This document shows, one piece after another, positions 1 through 8,942 of a stretch of DNA of 64,000 bases. Position numbers and translations under genes: made by a program. The notes below the pieces were generated by a model, which had not been told where the DNA came from, did no database searches, and saw only the letters and a program-made list of their open reading frames with translations. Numbering within the stretch: the first letter of the stretch is position 1; each line of letters starts with the position of its first letter. The stretch lies in contig CAJTEM010000025.1 of NCBI GenBank assembly GCA_910575255.1, forward strand, positions 20,014 to 84,013, given 5' to 3'. The stretch comes from Lachnospiraceae bacterium. Lineage in GTDB: Bacteria > Bacillota > Clostridia > Lachnospirales > Lachnospiraceae.

Positions 1-278
1 CGCATAGCCTCTTGTTCGTAGTCGTCCTTGTCATGGCAGGACGCCAGAATAAAAGGCAGCTCCTTATCTGCGGCCCGCACCTCGTTCAGAAAGTCCATGC
101 CGGAACCATCCGGCAGATCGAGATTACAGCAGACCACCAGCGGCATTTCCTCTTGGATGGCGGCCCGCGCTTCTTTCAGTGTACAAGCCGTTTTCACCGG
201 GTAGCCCCGGTGCTGTAAGTATTTTTGCAGACACCATGTATAGGTGTCGCTGTCGTCGATCAGCAGTATCTTTTTCAT
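1..278 (-). CDS. Response regulator receiver domain, partial (C-terminal part beyond window)
   Basis: The reading frame starts with ATG at 278, after a GGGGGTGAGG ribosome site, and runs off the left edge. The translation opens MKKILLIDDSDTYTWCLQKY, which is the first beta strand and acidic pocket of a CheY-like receiver. It continues to a VVCCNLDLPDGSGMDF segment. Aligned with the neighbouring regulator (LVLLDINLPDGNG), the usual phospho-acceptor Asp is replaced by Asn (codon AAT), with an Asp two residues later. It may therefore be an atypical, phosphorylation-independent regulator. The output domain is outside the window. Its promoter carries the same operator as the two-component and ABC genes to the right, so it is probably part of the same system. 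Confidence 0.8.
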   Translation of the reverse strand, partial: MKKILLIDDSDTYTWCLQKYLQHRGYPVKTACTLKEARAAIQEEMPLVVCCNLDLPDGSGMDFLNEVRAADKELPFILASCHDKDDYEQEAM

Positions 279-309
279 GTGTCCTCACCCCCAATATTGA
301 TTTACCACA

Positions 310-396
310 AGCATAAACTACAAATGTTACACAAATGTCCGAGGTGCCTTTGATTTCGACAAAAAAACAGGCTGAATTGTTACAACGCTCGGACAT
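310..396 (-). promoter_or_regulatory. Promoter and double operator of the partial response regulator gene
   Basis: Minus-strand -10 box TATGCT is at 310-315. Eight bases upstream is an 11-bp-period pair of heptamers, ATGTTAC at 324-330 and ATGTCCG at 335-341 (written on the plus strand). A second pair in inverted order lies at 379-385 and 390-396. The same arrangement occurs at 3567-3653 and in part at 6204-6235. Heptamer direct repeats with an 11-bp period are typical of OmpR-family binding sites. Confidence 0.65.
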
Positions 397-465
397 TTCA
401 AAAATTTTTTTGAGAAAAGGCGAAAAAGGCGGAGCAGCACACGCCGCCCCGCCGATCCCATACTA

Positions 466-2844
466 TTATTCCATCGCCCGCATTTGTTCAATCAGGGATT
501 GCTTTTTCTGTCTGCGAATTGTCCATACAGACAAGATTATCTCCATTCCGAACAACACCAGAATGAACAGGCCCATTTCCAAAACAGGGAATTTATAAGG
601 TACTACATTTCCTGCAAAAGCACCTATGCTCATTTTTCTGCAAGCAAAGATGGAAGCCGGAAGCCCAACGATCAGCGTCGCCAATGTTGCAAAGAGCGCA
701 TAGCACAGCCCCTCGCAGATGTTCATTTTACATAGCTGCTTTTGGGTCAGACCGATGGAACGCAAAACACTGTTTTCTTGCTTTCGGGCTATCTGGTTAG
801 AGAGTGTCGTGTTAATCAGGTTGATAACGCCAAAGAGGAATACCAGCCATGAAAGTACCTCCATGCTGCCAAATGCAAAGGAATTTGTCATTTCTTCATA
901 TTCAATCACTGTATTGATTTCATCTAAGGCAATATTACTATGGCTGGCAACAATATTTTTCAATTCAGCCCCCACATAGTCCGTTTTTTTCGGGTCGTTC
1001 ACGATGCTCCATGAATAATCGAAAGAAGCGATTTCCGGGTGCAGTTCATGGAACAACGCTTCTGGTGCAAAAAAAGTCGCTCCATCTAAGTGCATCCTGC
1101 CATGTCCTGAATATGCCTTTGCGGGAGCATATAACCCCGATATAGTAACAGAAACAGATGGCTGTCCCTCTCCAAAAGAAATTTCAACCATTGAGCCAAC
1201 CCCCATATCTTCATTCTTCTTTACCACATTATAGTCAATTACAATACTACGAGAATCTGTTGGCATGGTTCCCGCTGTCAGAGCTGCTTCAACGGTCGCA
1301 TAATTCTGGTCGGTCAGCATATCACACATACCACCAGCTTGATGAATCTCCGTTTTATAAGTTGCATGGAGAGATTGCCTGCTTGGAATTATATCAGTAA
1401 TGCCATCAATAGATAAGATTTCCTGCTTTAATTCCTCATTCAAAGGATTTCCCGCTGCCATAGTTTTTTCTTCTGTTACTTCGGAATCCAAATAAATTTT
1501 ATAGTCACCGTCTGGGAAAAACTGTCTTGCAAGCGTCTCTGGGGAGCGCAGCAAAACAACGGAGGATACCACAAGCAGGATAATTCCACCCAAACTCAAA
1601 GACGCTATAATAGAGATTGTCTTTTTGCGGTCACGCTTAAAATTCGCAATTCCCATTGAAACAGGATTGAGCTTAATATTCTTTTTCCGACTGCGGATGT
1701 CCTTTTGCGCCGGGGTAAAACGGACGGCTTCAATCGGGGAAATCCCTGCTGCAATCTTTACTGGCTTACGGATGGAAACAGATACCATGATCCAACTGCT
1801 TATGAGTGTCAAAATAACCGTTGTCACATAGGAAACAGCGTTAAATCCCTTGGAAAACAGGAGAAAACCGCCGCATACGCCCAGCACTGTACCAATCAAA
1901 ATTCCGATACTGCCGAGTTTGCGTCCCTCCCGCTTTACAATCCGCTTGATCTGCTTTGGCGTTGCACCAATCGTCCGAAGCTGCCCGTAACTCTGGATTT
2001 TGTCATTGATGGAGATGCGGAAGATACTCTGGATCACAATATAGCCGCCGATCAGAACAATGGCAATCACGCCAGCCATCAGTGCAAAATTAAAGGACTT
2101 AGAAACATAAGTAAAATACCTGTTGTTCATGCGGAGATTAGGAAGCTGATATTCCTCTGTAATCTCCCTGCAATAAGAAGTTATCAGTTCTTCGCCCAAC
2201 TGGTCGCTGTTTTTGAAATGGACATAGGCGCGATAGCCAGTCGGGTCAAACCCTTTCCATTCTGTCAGGGCAGCGTTGGAAAGAATGATAGCGCAGGTAT
2301 TCGCTTCTTTTTCATTTACGCTGTCCATAATGCCGGTAACGACATAATCACCATGAAAACTCTCGGTATCTAAGGTCACAGTATCCCCGATCTTGGCATT
2401 GTTTCCATAGGTGGAAAGAAAGTATTCGCTTACGACAACTTCATTTGCTTTTTCAGGAACCCGGCCCTCTAACAACTTCATCTGTGCCTTGGTAATCTCC
2501 ATCATTTGCGCGTCGCAATACACATAGGACGCATGATAGCCTTGTTCCGAAAGTTCCTCACCCAGCATATAGTAGCCGCCTACGCGCTCAAACTCCGGCA
2601 GTCCTTTCAGGGTTTCAATGTCGTTTTCCTCTACGCCCAGCCAGACCGCCTCATAAGTATCGACAACCTGATTACGCTGCATTTGTGTCAGGGAAGTAGA
2701 TACAATTCCCGTAAAGCAGATCAGAAATGCCGCCAGCGCAACGGCGATCACCACCATCAGATTCCGGCGCTTCTCGCTTTGTAAACTTTTCTTTGCCAGC
2801 TTCTTTGTAATGGCGCTGGTATCATTTTCAAAAGGCCATGTCAT
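466..2844 (-). CDS. ABC transporter permease, FtsX/MacB-like, two FtsX domains
   Basis: A 792-residue membrane protein. It starts after AAGGAGGTGG with [13 protein letters not shown], has an N-terminal membrane segment (about residues 30-52), an extracellular MacB-type periplasmic-core-like region, then three clustered membrane helices (about 255-365). A second copy of the same layout follows, with helices around 410-430 and three near the C terminus. This duplicated FtsX plan is typical of lipoprotein-release or antimicrobial-peptide efflux permeases. It starts 14 bases after the ATPase gene ends and surely pairs with it. Linkage to a two-component system suggests a role in peptide-antibiotic sensing or resistance, but the substrate cannot be read from sequence. 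Confidence 0.88.
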   Translation of the reverse strand: MTWPFENDTSAITKKLAKKSLQSEKRRNLMVVIAVALAAFLICFTGIVSTSLTQMQRNQVVDTYEAVWLGVEENDIETLKGLPEFERVGGYYMLGEELSEQGYHASYVYCDAQMMEITKAQMKLLEGRVPEKANEVVVSEYFLSTYGNNAKIGDTVTLDTESFHGDYVVTGIMDSVNEKEANTCAIILSNAALTEWKGFDPTGYRAYVHFKNSDQLGEELITSYCREITEEYQLPNLRMNNRYFTYVSKSFNFALMAGVIAIVLIGGYIVIQSIFRISINDKIQSYGQLRTIGATPKQIKRIVKREGRKLGSIGILIGTVLGVCGGFLLFSKGFNAVSYVTTVILTLISSWIMVSVSIRKPVKIAAGISPIEAVRFTPAQKDIRSRKKNIKLNPVSMGIANFKRDRKKTISIIASLSLGGIILLVVSSVVLLRSPETLARQFFPDGDYKIYLDSEVTEEKTMAAGNPLNEELKQEILSIDGITDIIPSRQSLHATYKTEIHQAGGMCDMLTDQNYATVEAALTAGTMPTDSRSIVIDYNVVKKNEDMGVGSMVEISFGEGQPSVSVTISGLYAPAKAYSGHGRMHLDGATFFAPEALFHELHPEIASFDYSWSIVNDPKKTDYVGAELKNIVASHSNIALDEINTVIEYEEMTNSFAFGSMEVLSWLVFLFGVINLINTTLSNQIARKQENSVLRSIGLTQKQLCKMNICEGLCYALFATLATLIVGLPASIFACRKMSIGAFAGNVVPYKFPVLEMGLFILVLFGMEIILSVWTIRRQKKQSLIEQMRAME

Positions 2845-2858
2845 AGCCTGCCACCTCC

Positions 2859-3524
2859 TTATTCCACAATCTTGCCATCCTCAATGCGGATAATCCGATC
2901 TGCAAGGCGGGCAATGTCATTGTTGTGGGTAATCATTACGACAGTTTGCCGGAACTCCGCACTGGTGCGTTTGATAAGCCCCAGCACCTCGGCGCTGGTC
3001 TTACTGTCAAGGTTGCCGGTCGGCTCGTCGGCCAGCACAATGGCCGGTTTGGTAATCAGGGCGCGGGCAATCGCCACACGCTGCTGCTGTCCGCCGGAAA
3101 GATTGTTTGGCATATTTTTCAGTTTATCTTCCAGCCCCAGCAGGTGAACGATCTCGTCCAAAAACTTCTGATCCACCGTGTCCCCGTCCAGCTCCACCGG
3201 CAGGACGATATTCTCATACACATTCAGGATGGGAACAAGGTTATAGTTCTGGAAGATAAAGCCGATGTTGCGGCGACGGAAGATGGTAAGCTGTTCGTCG
3301 TTCTTCTTTGCCAGTTCTTCGCCCCGGACAGTCACGGTTCCGCTGGTGGGGGTGTCCAGCCCGCCCATCATGTGAAGCAGGGTGGACTTGCCGCTGCCGG
3401 AAGTTCCCACAACGGCCACAAACGCGCCCTCGTTCACAGAGAAGTTCACGCCATCAAGGGCGCGGGTAATGTTCGGCTCTGTGCCGTAATACTTTTTCAG
3501 ATCAATCGTCTGTAAAATGCTCAT
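2859..3524 (-). CDS. ABC transporter ATP-binding protein (MacB/BceA-like)
   Basis: A 221-residue ATPase with Walker [18 protein letters not shown], signature [15 protein letters not shown], Walker [12 protein letters not shown] and a switch His in MITHNN. The start chosen is [14 protein letters not shown], preceded by GAAAGGGG; a longer in-frame reading exists, but its extra residues lie in the operator region. It is the first gene of the two-gene transporter operon with the permease downstream. Its promoter carries the OmpR-type operator at 3567-3653, so it is probably switched by the two-component system at 4455-6175. Confidence 0.93.
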   Translation of the reverse strand: MSILQTIDLKKYYGTEPNITRALDGVNFSVNEGAFVAVVGTSGSGKSTLLHMMGGLDTPTSGTVTVRGEELAKKNDEQLTIFRRRNIGFIFQNYNLVPILNVYENIVLPVELDGDTVDQKFLDEIVHLLGLEDKLKNMPNNLSGGQQQRVAIARALITKPAIVLADEPTGNLDSKTSAEVLGLIKRTSAEFRQTVVMITHNNDIARLADRIIRIEDGKIVE

Positions 3525-3566
3525 ACTCAAAACCCCTTTCAAGGCTTTCTGCCTGTTGATAAGGTT

Positions 3567-3653
3567 ATTGTAAAACCCAAATGTCCGCGAAATGTTACAG
3601 CGGCCAAAAAATTTCATTGAAAATCTGGGTGAAATGTTACAATACTCGGACAT
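3567..3653 (-). promoter_or_regulatory. Promoter and double operator of the ABC transporter operon
   Basis: Minus-strand -10 box TACAAT is at 3567-3572. Eight bases upstream are heptamers ATGTCCG (3581-3587) and ATGTTAC (3592-3598), period 11. A second inverted pair lies at 3636-3642 and 3647-3653. Spacing to the -10 box equals that at 310 and 6204. The near site occupies the -35 position, as expected for activation. Confidence 0.7.
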
Positions 3654-3704
3654 TTCAAAAAAATTTTCGGCGGGCAGCCGGGAATGGCCGTCCGCCGCAT
3701 TCTA

Positions 3705-3908
3705 TTATACTGAACTTGAAAGACAGCAGCAGTTCAAGGCAAGCTGCCTTCCAACCCCTTTTTGAAAACAATACGGTTTTTCTGTGCCCCAAAACAATAT
3801 TGTAACAAGCCGATAACTTTGTTTTTCCATTTCCTCTATTTTTGTGTTGATTCTCTTAATTACATTTTTAACGGTAATTTTTTCTAATGATTCTGTACGA
3901 TACATCAT
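3705..3908 (-). CDS. Small open frame of unknown function, possibly a gene remnant
   Basis: A 67-codon frame begins 13 bases after the SnoaL-like gene stops, with AAGGA nine bases before its ATG (MMYRTESLEKITVKNVIKRI). The first ~35 residues look like a charged helical protein. The rest is rich in Cys and hydrophobics and does not look conserved. I do not recognise it. It could be the 5' end of a truncated gene. Confidence 0.25.
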   Translation of the reverse strand: MMYRTESLEKITVKNVIKRINTKIEEMEKQSYRLVTILFWGTEKPYCFQKGVGRQLALNCCCLSSSV

Positions 3909-3920
3909 ATTTTTACGTCC

Positions 3921-4331
3921 TTATACGGGCCTAATTAAGTCATGCTCAAGCAATGTTTCAAATGTATTAACGGAGCCGCCATGCTCTACTATTTTGCCGT
4001 TTATTACTTTGTCAATATTAACACCAGTAAATACCAGTTTTTTATGTGTCGGCTTTATTCCCATCCATTCCCCTTCATGTGTACCTTCCATAAGAATTTC
4101 AGATATTACATAATCGCCATCAGAAAATTGCCGTAATATTTTTATCGTATAATCCGGGTAAGTCTTTTTTATAGCAACAAGATGTTCTCTCATACCTTCT
4201 AATCCAAATGGTATTTTTTCATTACCAATATTAAGGCGGCAGTCTTTCGATATATACTGGTAGAGTTCTTGCAACGAGTTTTTTGATACAACCAATTCAT
4301 AGAAATTCTTTACAATTTGTTTGTTTTCCAT
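3921..4331 (-). CDS. SnoaL-like / NTF2-fold protein (ester cyclase type)
   Basis: A 136-residue cytosolic protein with the SnoaL/NTF2-like pattern: an N-terminal helix (IVKNFYELVVSKNSLQELYQ), then WMGIKPTHKKLVFTGVNIDK and a final NGKIVEHGGSVNTFETLLE. In SnoaL-like proteins the middle part reads G-xx-PTGK-x-hxhxGxxxxRhxxGKI-xEHW; here the usual Trp after EH is replaced by GG. Members bind small hydrophobic ligands, and some are polyketide cyclases; the ligand here is unknown. Start is supported by AGGA five bases upstream. It lies downstream of the sensor kinase and has lower GC than its neighbours, suggesting separate acquisition. Confidence 0.75.
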   Translation of the reverse strand: MENKQIVKNFYELVVSKNSLQELYQYISKDCRLNIGNEKIPFGLEGMREHLVAIKKTYPDYTIKILRQFSDGDYVISEILMEGTHEGEWMGIKPTHKKLVFTGVNIDKVINGKIVEHGGSVNTFETLLEHDLIRPV

Positions 4332-4454
4332 CTATATCCTAATCCTCCATTTTTGAATTGCAGTGCATCTTCTGTAAAAATATTATCAATTCAAACCACA
4401 GTTGGATTGCTTTTTCTCGTTTATTCATAATACAGACACCTCGCTCATTTACTT

Positions 4455-5486
4455 TCATTTTGTAGGCAACATAATGGAAAATTCCGAACCTCTGCCTGGC
4501 TCCGAAACCACTTTGATATAGCCGCCCTGCCGCGTTATGATCTCGCGGGCCAGATAAAGGCCAATGCCAACCCCCTGTTGTTCGTGTACTTCTTCCTCAC
4601 GATAGAAGCGCCGGAAGATGGCGGCCTGATTGCTTTCCGAAATGCCCTTGCCGGTGTCGGCCACTTTGATCTCCACATACATTTCCCACAGTACCACCGA
4701 CACAGCGATTTCCCCGCCTGCCGGGGTGTACTTCACCGCATTGTCCAGCAAGTTAAAGAGGGCTTCGGATGTCCACTTACTGTCATGGGAAACGGTCAAA
4801 TCCTCCGGGCAGTCTACGGACACGGCGATTTCCTTTTTCTCGGCCGCATACACGATCCCACTCATGGCCTGTGCCACGGTATCAAAGAGGCGTCCCGGTT
4901 TCTTATCCAACTGGATCACGCCCGTTTCCAGCCGGGAGGTTTTCACAAGAGCTTGAAAGAGAAAGTCCAGCTTATCCGTCTGGCTGCGGATTCCCCGGAT
5001 AAAGTCTGTGCGCTCTGCCTCTGTCATGGGCTTTTCCAGCAGGGTGTCCGTCGCCATTTTCAGATTGCTTACCGGCGTTTTTACCTGATGGGAAATATCC
5101 GATACAAGGGTCTGTAACTCCTGCCGTTCCTCGTCCACCTTGCGACGGTTCTCCTGCATGATCTGGTAAAGTCTTGCCAGCCGGTGTCCGATTCTGGCAA
5201 GCTGGGTTTCGCTGTCCTCCGGGCGCTTTGGCGCTTCATTCCCAGCAATCATGTGGTCTAAGGTTTGGCACAGGTCTGTGGTAAACTGCGACAGCCGTTT
5301 TCCAAACGCCTGCGTCAGTACAAAAATCCCCACAAGGGCGCACAGCAGCAGCGCCCCGCCCGTTAGCAGCACCGCCGTCTGTTTTGTTACAAGAGACATG
5401 GCTATGGTGATCCCGGACATGGAGAGGACAAGTCCTATTGCAACCCGGTCAAACAGCCGCTTTACCGAAAGGTTTTGAAACTTCAT
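4455..5486 (-). CDS. Two-component sensor histidine kinase
   Basis: A 343-residue kinase starting at MKFQNLSVKRLFDR; its ATG overlaps the regulator stop codon (ATGA). Two membrane segments near residues 18-60 with almost no extracellular loop suggest intramembrane sensing, as in kinases that read the state of an ABC transporter. The H-box is SDISHQVKTPVSNLKM, the N-box is ALFNLLDNAVKYT, G1 is ADTGKGIS and G2 is GVGIGLYLAREI. It should phosphorylate the adjacent OmpR-type regulator. The neighbouring ABC transporter is the likely target and perhaps the co-sensor. Confidence 0.93.
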   Translation of the reverse strand: MKFQNLSVKRLFDRVAIGLVLSMSGITIAMSLVTKQTAVLLTGGALLLCALVGIFVLTQAFGKRLSQFTTDLCQTLDHMIAGNEAPKRPEDSETQLARIGHRLARLYQIMQENRRKVDEERQELQTLVSDISHQVKTPVSNLKMATDTLLEKPMTEAERTDFIRGIRSQTDKLDFLFQALVKTSRLETGVIQLDKKPGRLFDTVAQAMSGIVYAAEKKEIAVSVDCPEDLTVSHDSKWTSEALFNLLDNAVKYTPAGGEIAVSVVLWEMYVEIKVADTGKGISESNQAAIFRRFYREEEVHEQQGVGIGLYLAREIITRQGGYIKVVSEPGRGSEFSIMLPTK

Positions 5487-6175
5487 TTTGCCTCGCCTCC
5501 CGTCCATTGATAGCCCATACCGTAAACAGTCTTGATGTAGGGGGCGCCGCCGCCGGATTCGATCTTGCTGCGAATCCGGCTGATGGAGGTTGTCAGGGTG
5601 TGTTCGTCCACAAACCTTTCGTCTATATCCCACAGCTTTTCCAAAAGCTGCCCACGGGTCAGCACTTGCCGGGGATTTTTACGGAACAGGTTCAGCATTT
5701 TATACTCCATCGGGGATAGGGTCAGGGGCTTGCCGTTTAGGGAAGCCGTCTGCTCCGAGAAGTCCAGAAACAGCCGCCCGTCGTCGTAAATGTCCTTGGC
5801 CGGTTTGTGGTGTTCCAGCATGGCAAACATGGCTTTGATTTTCCGCTGCAAGGCCCCGATCACAAAGGGCTTTGTGATGTAGTCCACCGCGCCCACCTCA
5901 TAGCCCCGTATCTGGTCGCTCTCCTGATCGTTGGCGGTCAGGAAAATCACGATGGTGTCCGGGTGCTGGGGCTTTATCAGTTTGCACAGCTCAAAACCGT
6001 TCCCGTCTGGCAGGTTGATGTCCAGCAGCACTAAGTCAAATTCCCGCTGGCGGATGGCGTTGGCTGCGGTTCTGGCGTTTAGGGCAGCGGTCACGCCGTA
6101 GCCGTCTGCGGTCAGGTTATAGTCTAACATCTTATTCAAAAAACTGTCGTCCTCGACAATTAAAATCTGCTTCAT
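5483..6175 (-). CDS. OmpR/PhoB-family response regulator
   Basis: A 230-residue regulator starting MKQILIVEDDSFLNKM after an AGTGAGG site. The receiver has the acidic pair EDD, phospho-acceptor Asp in LVLLDINLPDGNG, the conserved Thr in FLTAND and Lys in TKPF. The C-terminal winged helix contains LTLSPMEYKMLNLF and a TSISRIRSKIE recognition helix. It is the first gene of the regulator-kinase operon. Its own promoter carries one copy of the 11-bp-period operator, consistent with autoregulation. Of the two regulators in the window it is the one with an intact acceptor Asp and is the best candidate to bind the sites at 324-396, 3581-3653 and 6218-6235. Confidence 0.94.
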   Translation of the reverse strand: MKQILIVEDDSFLNKMLDYNLTADGYGVTAALNARTAANAIRQREFDLVLLDINLPDGNGFELCKLIKPQHPDTIVIFLTANDQESDQIRGYEVGAVDYITKPFVIGALQRKIKAMFAMLEHHKPAKDIYDDGRLFLDFSEQTASLNGKPLTLSPMEYKMLNLFRKNPRQVLTRGQLLEKLWDIDERFVDEHTLTTSISRIRSKIESGGGAPYIKTVYGMGYQWTGGEAK

Positions 6176-6203
6176 ATCCTCACTTCCTTTGCTTTTTGCA
6201 GAT

Positions 6204-6235
6204 AGTATAACAGGCAAATGTCCGCGAAATGTTAC
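6204..6235 (-). promoter_or_regulatory. Promoter and operator of the two-component operon
   Basis: Minus-strand -10 box TATACT is at 6204-6209. Eight bases upstream are heptamers ATGTCCG at 6218-6224 and ATGTTAC at 6229-6235, with an 11-bp period. This matches the ABC operon site. No full second pair was found here. Confidence 0.7.
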
Positions 6236-6413
6236 AGCGGACGGATTTTTTCAAAAAAATATCCACCTCTATTATAATTTGATTTGGTTAGTGATACAAG
6301 GATAGCGTTTATATCTCACTAAAAAAACAGCATAATCATACCTGTTAGTCGGCATAATAAGGTTATTCCTTTGTGTAAATCGGCACGATAGAATATATTC
6401 GAGGTGAATGATT

Positions 6414-6770
6414 ATGCCGATTGATGATTTAACCGCTTTAGGGCAAAAAATGCGGGAAGCCCGAAAAGGAAAAAGCCTGACACAGCAGGAGCTTTCTGAT
6501 TTGAGCCATGTATCTGTCAAGCAGATTGCCAAGATTGAAAAAGGGCAGATGAATCCGTCCTTTTTGATTTTGAAGGCACTGGCAAAGGTACTGCCGATTT
6601 CTCTGGATTCTTTAATCAATCCGGATGTTTCCCCGGAAGATGAGGGAGCCGGTCAGATGAAGATGCTGTATTGCAGCTGCCCGTCAGAAATGCGTGAAAC
6701 CCTCTTGCACCATACGCAGGAAACCATGAAAGAACTAACCGAACTATCCGAGAAATTTGAAACGAATTGA
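6414..6770 (+). CDS. Small XRE-family transcriptional regulator
   Basis: A 118-residue protein. The start MPIDDLTALGQKM is chosen because GAGGTG lies seven bases upstream; the earlier ATG at 6408 is too close to that site. An N-terminal Cro/CI helix-turn-helix (LTQQELSDLSHVSVKQIAKIE) is followed by a short tail with MLYCSCPSEMRETLL and a final helix. It is the only plus-strand gene in the left 34 kb, divergent from the two-component operon and convergent with the relaxase gene. It probably regulates element functions; the target is unknown. A clear terminator follows. Confidence 0.85.
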   Translation: MPIDDLTALGQKMREARKGKSLTQQELSDLSHVSVKQIAKIEKGQMNPSFLILKALAKVLPISLDSLINPDVSPEDEGAGQMKMLYCSCPSEMRETLLHHTQETMKELTELSEKFETN

Positions 6771-6815
6771 GCCGGTGAGTGAATTTAACAAATTCCTCAC
6801 CGGCTTTGTTCTTTT
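6771..6815 (+). terminator. Rho-independent terminator of the XRE gene
   Basis: Inverted repeat GCCGGTGAG...CTCACCGGC between 6771 and 6804 is followed by a T-rich run (TTTGTTCTTTTT). It begins at the stop codon of the XRE gene. Confidence 0.85.
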
Positions 6816-6828
6816 TCGAGAAAAAGAA

Positions 6829-6851
6829 GGTTATCCCGTTCCGGGATAACC
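6829..6851. repeat. Perfect 10-bp hairpin between the regulator block and the relaxase gene
   Basis: GGTTATCCCG (6829-6838) and CGGGATAACC (6842-6851) form a perfect stem with a 3-base loop and no T-run. The stretch 6816-7012 holds no gene that I can support. The hairpin may be a processing or protein-binding site at the junction between cargo and transfer genes. Confidence 0.5.
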
Positions 6852-7012
6852 GTGGCAAGCAATGCCCCAGGATAGCCATCCGGCTCCTGGCGCTGCTTGT
6901 TGGGGATTCCCCAAGCCCCTTTGAACACAGAATTTCATTCTGTGGCTGCGCGTTCCTGCGGAACGCTTTTTACCGGCCTGCGGCGGTGAGAAAATGCGAA
7001 AAAACAGGCGCG

Positions 7013-8431
7013 TCAGCGATCCTGCCCCTGTTCCTTTTCCCGGTCATTCTGGCGTTCCTCCCCATATCCCATCAGCCGGTCCACGTTGGCTTTTGCGGCC
7101 AGCAGTTCCCGCATTTCCTCGCGGGAACGCCGGTACTCGGCATAGTCTTTTTTCTTTCCTTCCAACAATGTTGCGTACTCGGCCTGCAAGCTCTTGACGG
7201 TGGGCAGCTTCTTGATACCCAAATCGTCAAATGCCTGTTTTGCCGCCTTGTGGAGCAGAATATCCGCTTCATGTTCCGCTAAAAATTTCTTGGAATATCC
7301 CGCCTTGCGGTAGGCCGCATAGACCTCGCGGGTCTTGGCGTAATTGATGATGTGGGTCCGCAGTGTGGCAATCTCCGCCATGCGGGTTTCCGCCGCCTTG
7401 ATCTGCGCCGACAGCTCATTGTGGCGGGTGGTAGCAGCAGCCGCTTTTTCTTCCAAGACTGCATATTCCAGCAGGCCATGCTCGGTGAGGTAGTTCATCG
7501 TCTGCGCCATCTGTTTCAGATTGAATACCTTTGCCCAGCGCGCATAGCCAGCGCCTTTTCCGGCCTGCAATTTTGCCTGAATATCCACCAGAAGATTGAC
7601 CTTGGGAGTGGGAGTTGAAACCGCGTCTTTTCTGCGGGGCGTATGCTGCTTTTCTCCGGCAAGGACCGCCCGGATTTCATCTTCGCTGTACCCTTGTCCC
7701 AGCTTTTCATCCATGCGGGCAACATTCTTCCAGCCGGGGGCTTTGAGCCGGATTGCCTGTCCCCGGCGTGACACCTCACAACCCATTTCCGCAAGCAGCT
7801 TTAACAGAGCGTCAAAGTCAGCCGGTTTCTGTTCCAGCGCCTGGTCGATCATCATGCGGAGCTGTTCCCGGTGGGAGGGCTTTGCCTGATCCCCCAGCCA
7901 TTTGTTGTAGCTTTTTCCATGCGGTTTTGGGTCCTCTACAATGGAATAGCCATTCTCAACGCAGATGGTATCATTCAGCCGCCGGACCGCGCGGGTGCTG
8001 CCCCAGAAGTTTCGGAATTTCCGGTCACAGTTCACATTGACTGCGTTCCAGATGATGTGGTTATGGATATGGGATTTGTCGATATGGGTGCAGACCACAA
8101 AGGCGTGATTTCCCTTGGTGAACCGTTTGGCAAATTCCACGCCCAGCCGGTTGGCTTCTTCCGGGGTGATCTCACCGGGGACAAAGGACTGCCGGACATG
8201 GTAGGCCAGCACATCGTCCGCGCCCCGTACCCGTCCAGTGGTGGAAATGTACTCACGTTTTGCCAGCAGAAACTCGGCGTCGGCTACTCGGCTGTCACAC
8301 GCAAAGCCGGTGACGAGCCTGCCGTTGTCTGTCTTTTGTGGGTTGGCTACATAGTCGATAATGTCACTGACCGCCTGGCTTTCGGTGCGGCCTTTGCCGG
8401 TGTGCAGCGGCATGATGCGTGTGGTTGCCAT
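7013..8431 (-). CDS. Conjugative relaxase, MOBP / VirD2-like
   Basis: A 472-residue relaxase starting MATTRIMPLHTGKGRTESQA after GGAGGGAGG. The nuclease domain is in the first ~200 residues, with metal-binding HIDKSHIHNHIIWNAV (motif III) and a candidate catalytic Tyr in the IIDYVANPQKT or LAYHVRQSF segments. It nicks oriT and pilots the strand through the channel. The C-terminal half is helical and charged, typical for relaxases of Tn1549-like elements. Upstream is an intergenic stretch with an IncP-like nic sequence. MobC and the DUF3849 gene lie further upstream and probably form the relaxosome with it. Confidence 0.93.
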   Translation of the reverse strand: MATTRIMPLHTGKGRTESQAVSDIIDYVANPQKTDNGRLVTGFACDSRVADAEFLLAKREYISTTGRVRGADDVLAYHVRQSFVPGEITPEEANRLGVEFAKRFTKGNHAFVVCTHIDKSHIHNHIIWNAVNVNCDRKFRNFWGSTRAVRRLNDTICVENGYSIVEDPKPHGKSYNKWLGDQAKPSHREQLRMMIDQALEQKPADFDALLKLLAEMGCEVSRRGQAIRLKAPGWKNVARMDEKLGQGYSEDEIRAVLAGEKQHTPRRKDAVSTPTPKVNLLVDIQAKLQAGKGAGYARWAKVFNLKQMAQTMNYLTEHGLLEYAVLEEKAAAATTRHNELSAQIKAAETRMAEIATLRTHIINYAKTREVYAAYRKAGYSKKFLAEHEADILLHKAAKQAFDDLGIKKLPTVKSLQAEYATLLEGKKKDYAEYRRSREEMRELLAAKANVDRLMGYGEERQNDREKEQGQDR

Positions 8432-8458
8432 GATGGAATCCTCCCTCCATAACAAAAC

Positions 8459-8520
8459 GGTCTGCATACGCAGACCGCTTGTTTCTTTTTATTCAACATT
8501 TTTATATCGGATTATCCTGT
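8459..8520. other. Candidate oriT with IncP-like nic sequence
   Basis: The 116-bp gap between the relaxase gene and the next gene holds a perfect hairpin GGTCTGC-ATAC-GCAGACC (8459-8476). It also holds TATCCTGT (8513-8520), which fits the nic consensus YATCCTG/Y of IncP/Ti-type MOBP relaxases. Location and relaxase class agree. The function is inferred, and the hairpin is about 37 bp from the nic match, further than usual. Confidence 0.4.
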
Positions 8521-8547
8521 TTCATGCCAAAAGTAAATCACCCAAAG

Positions 8548-8862
8548 CTATCTGGCGTTTCCTTTTTCCCACTTCTCCAAACGGGATTGACACAGTGCGG
8601 TAATTTCGTTTTTATCTTCCTCCGTCACATCTCTGCGTCCTTTTGTCCGCTGGATTTCCAGATAGCTTTCATAATCGGAAAGCAGAAGGTCAAAAAGCTC
8701 CTTTGGGGTATGGCAGACCATGCCGCTGCAATAGCCGGGTAATTCCCCTGTCCCATGAAACTCCACCCGGATATACCCATACCGGCTTTTGCAGACTTCC
8801 ATTTCTGTATCCAATGCCAGATAGTCCCCAAAAATGTCTATCACCTGTTCAAATGACATCAT
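8548..8862 (-). CDS. Conserved hypothetical protein of ICE relaxase region
   Basis: A 104-residue acidic protein (MMSFEQVIDIFGDYL...), with GGAG nine bases before the first ATG. It has a beta-rich centre (CKSRYGYIRVEFHGTGE) and helical ends, no membrane segment and no motif that I recognise. It lies between mobC and the relaxase, so a role in relaxosome assembly or regulation is possible but not shown. Confidence 0.7.
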   Translation of the reverse strand: MMSFEQVIDIFGDYLALDTEMEVCKSRYGYIRVEFHGTGELPGYCSGMVCHTPKELFDLLLSDYESYLEIQRTKGRRDVTEEDKNEITALCQSRLEKWEKGNAR

Positions 8863-8942
8863 AGCAGTCCACTCCTTTCGTAAAACCCTGTTCTGCCGCT
8901 ATTATCCATGATTCCGGCACATCCGGCAAGTTTACCGTCAAA

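Noticed and set aside
1705..2373. A 222-codon plus-strand frame
   Set aside because: Antisense to the ABC permease; no ribosome site or family features.
6272..6619. A 115-codon minus-strand frame
   Set aside because: Antisense to the XRE gene and the intergenic promoter region.
7018..7025. A second ATCCTGC (IncP nic-like) sequence
   Set aside because: It lies within the last codons of the relaxase gene and has no adjacent inverted repeat; likely chance.
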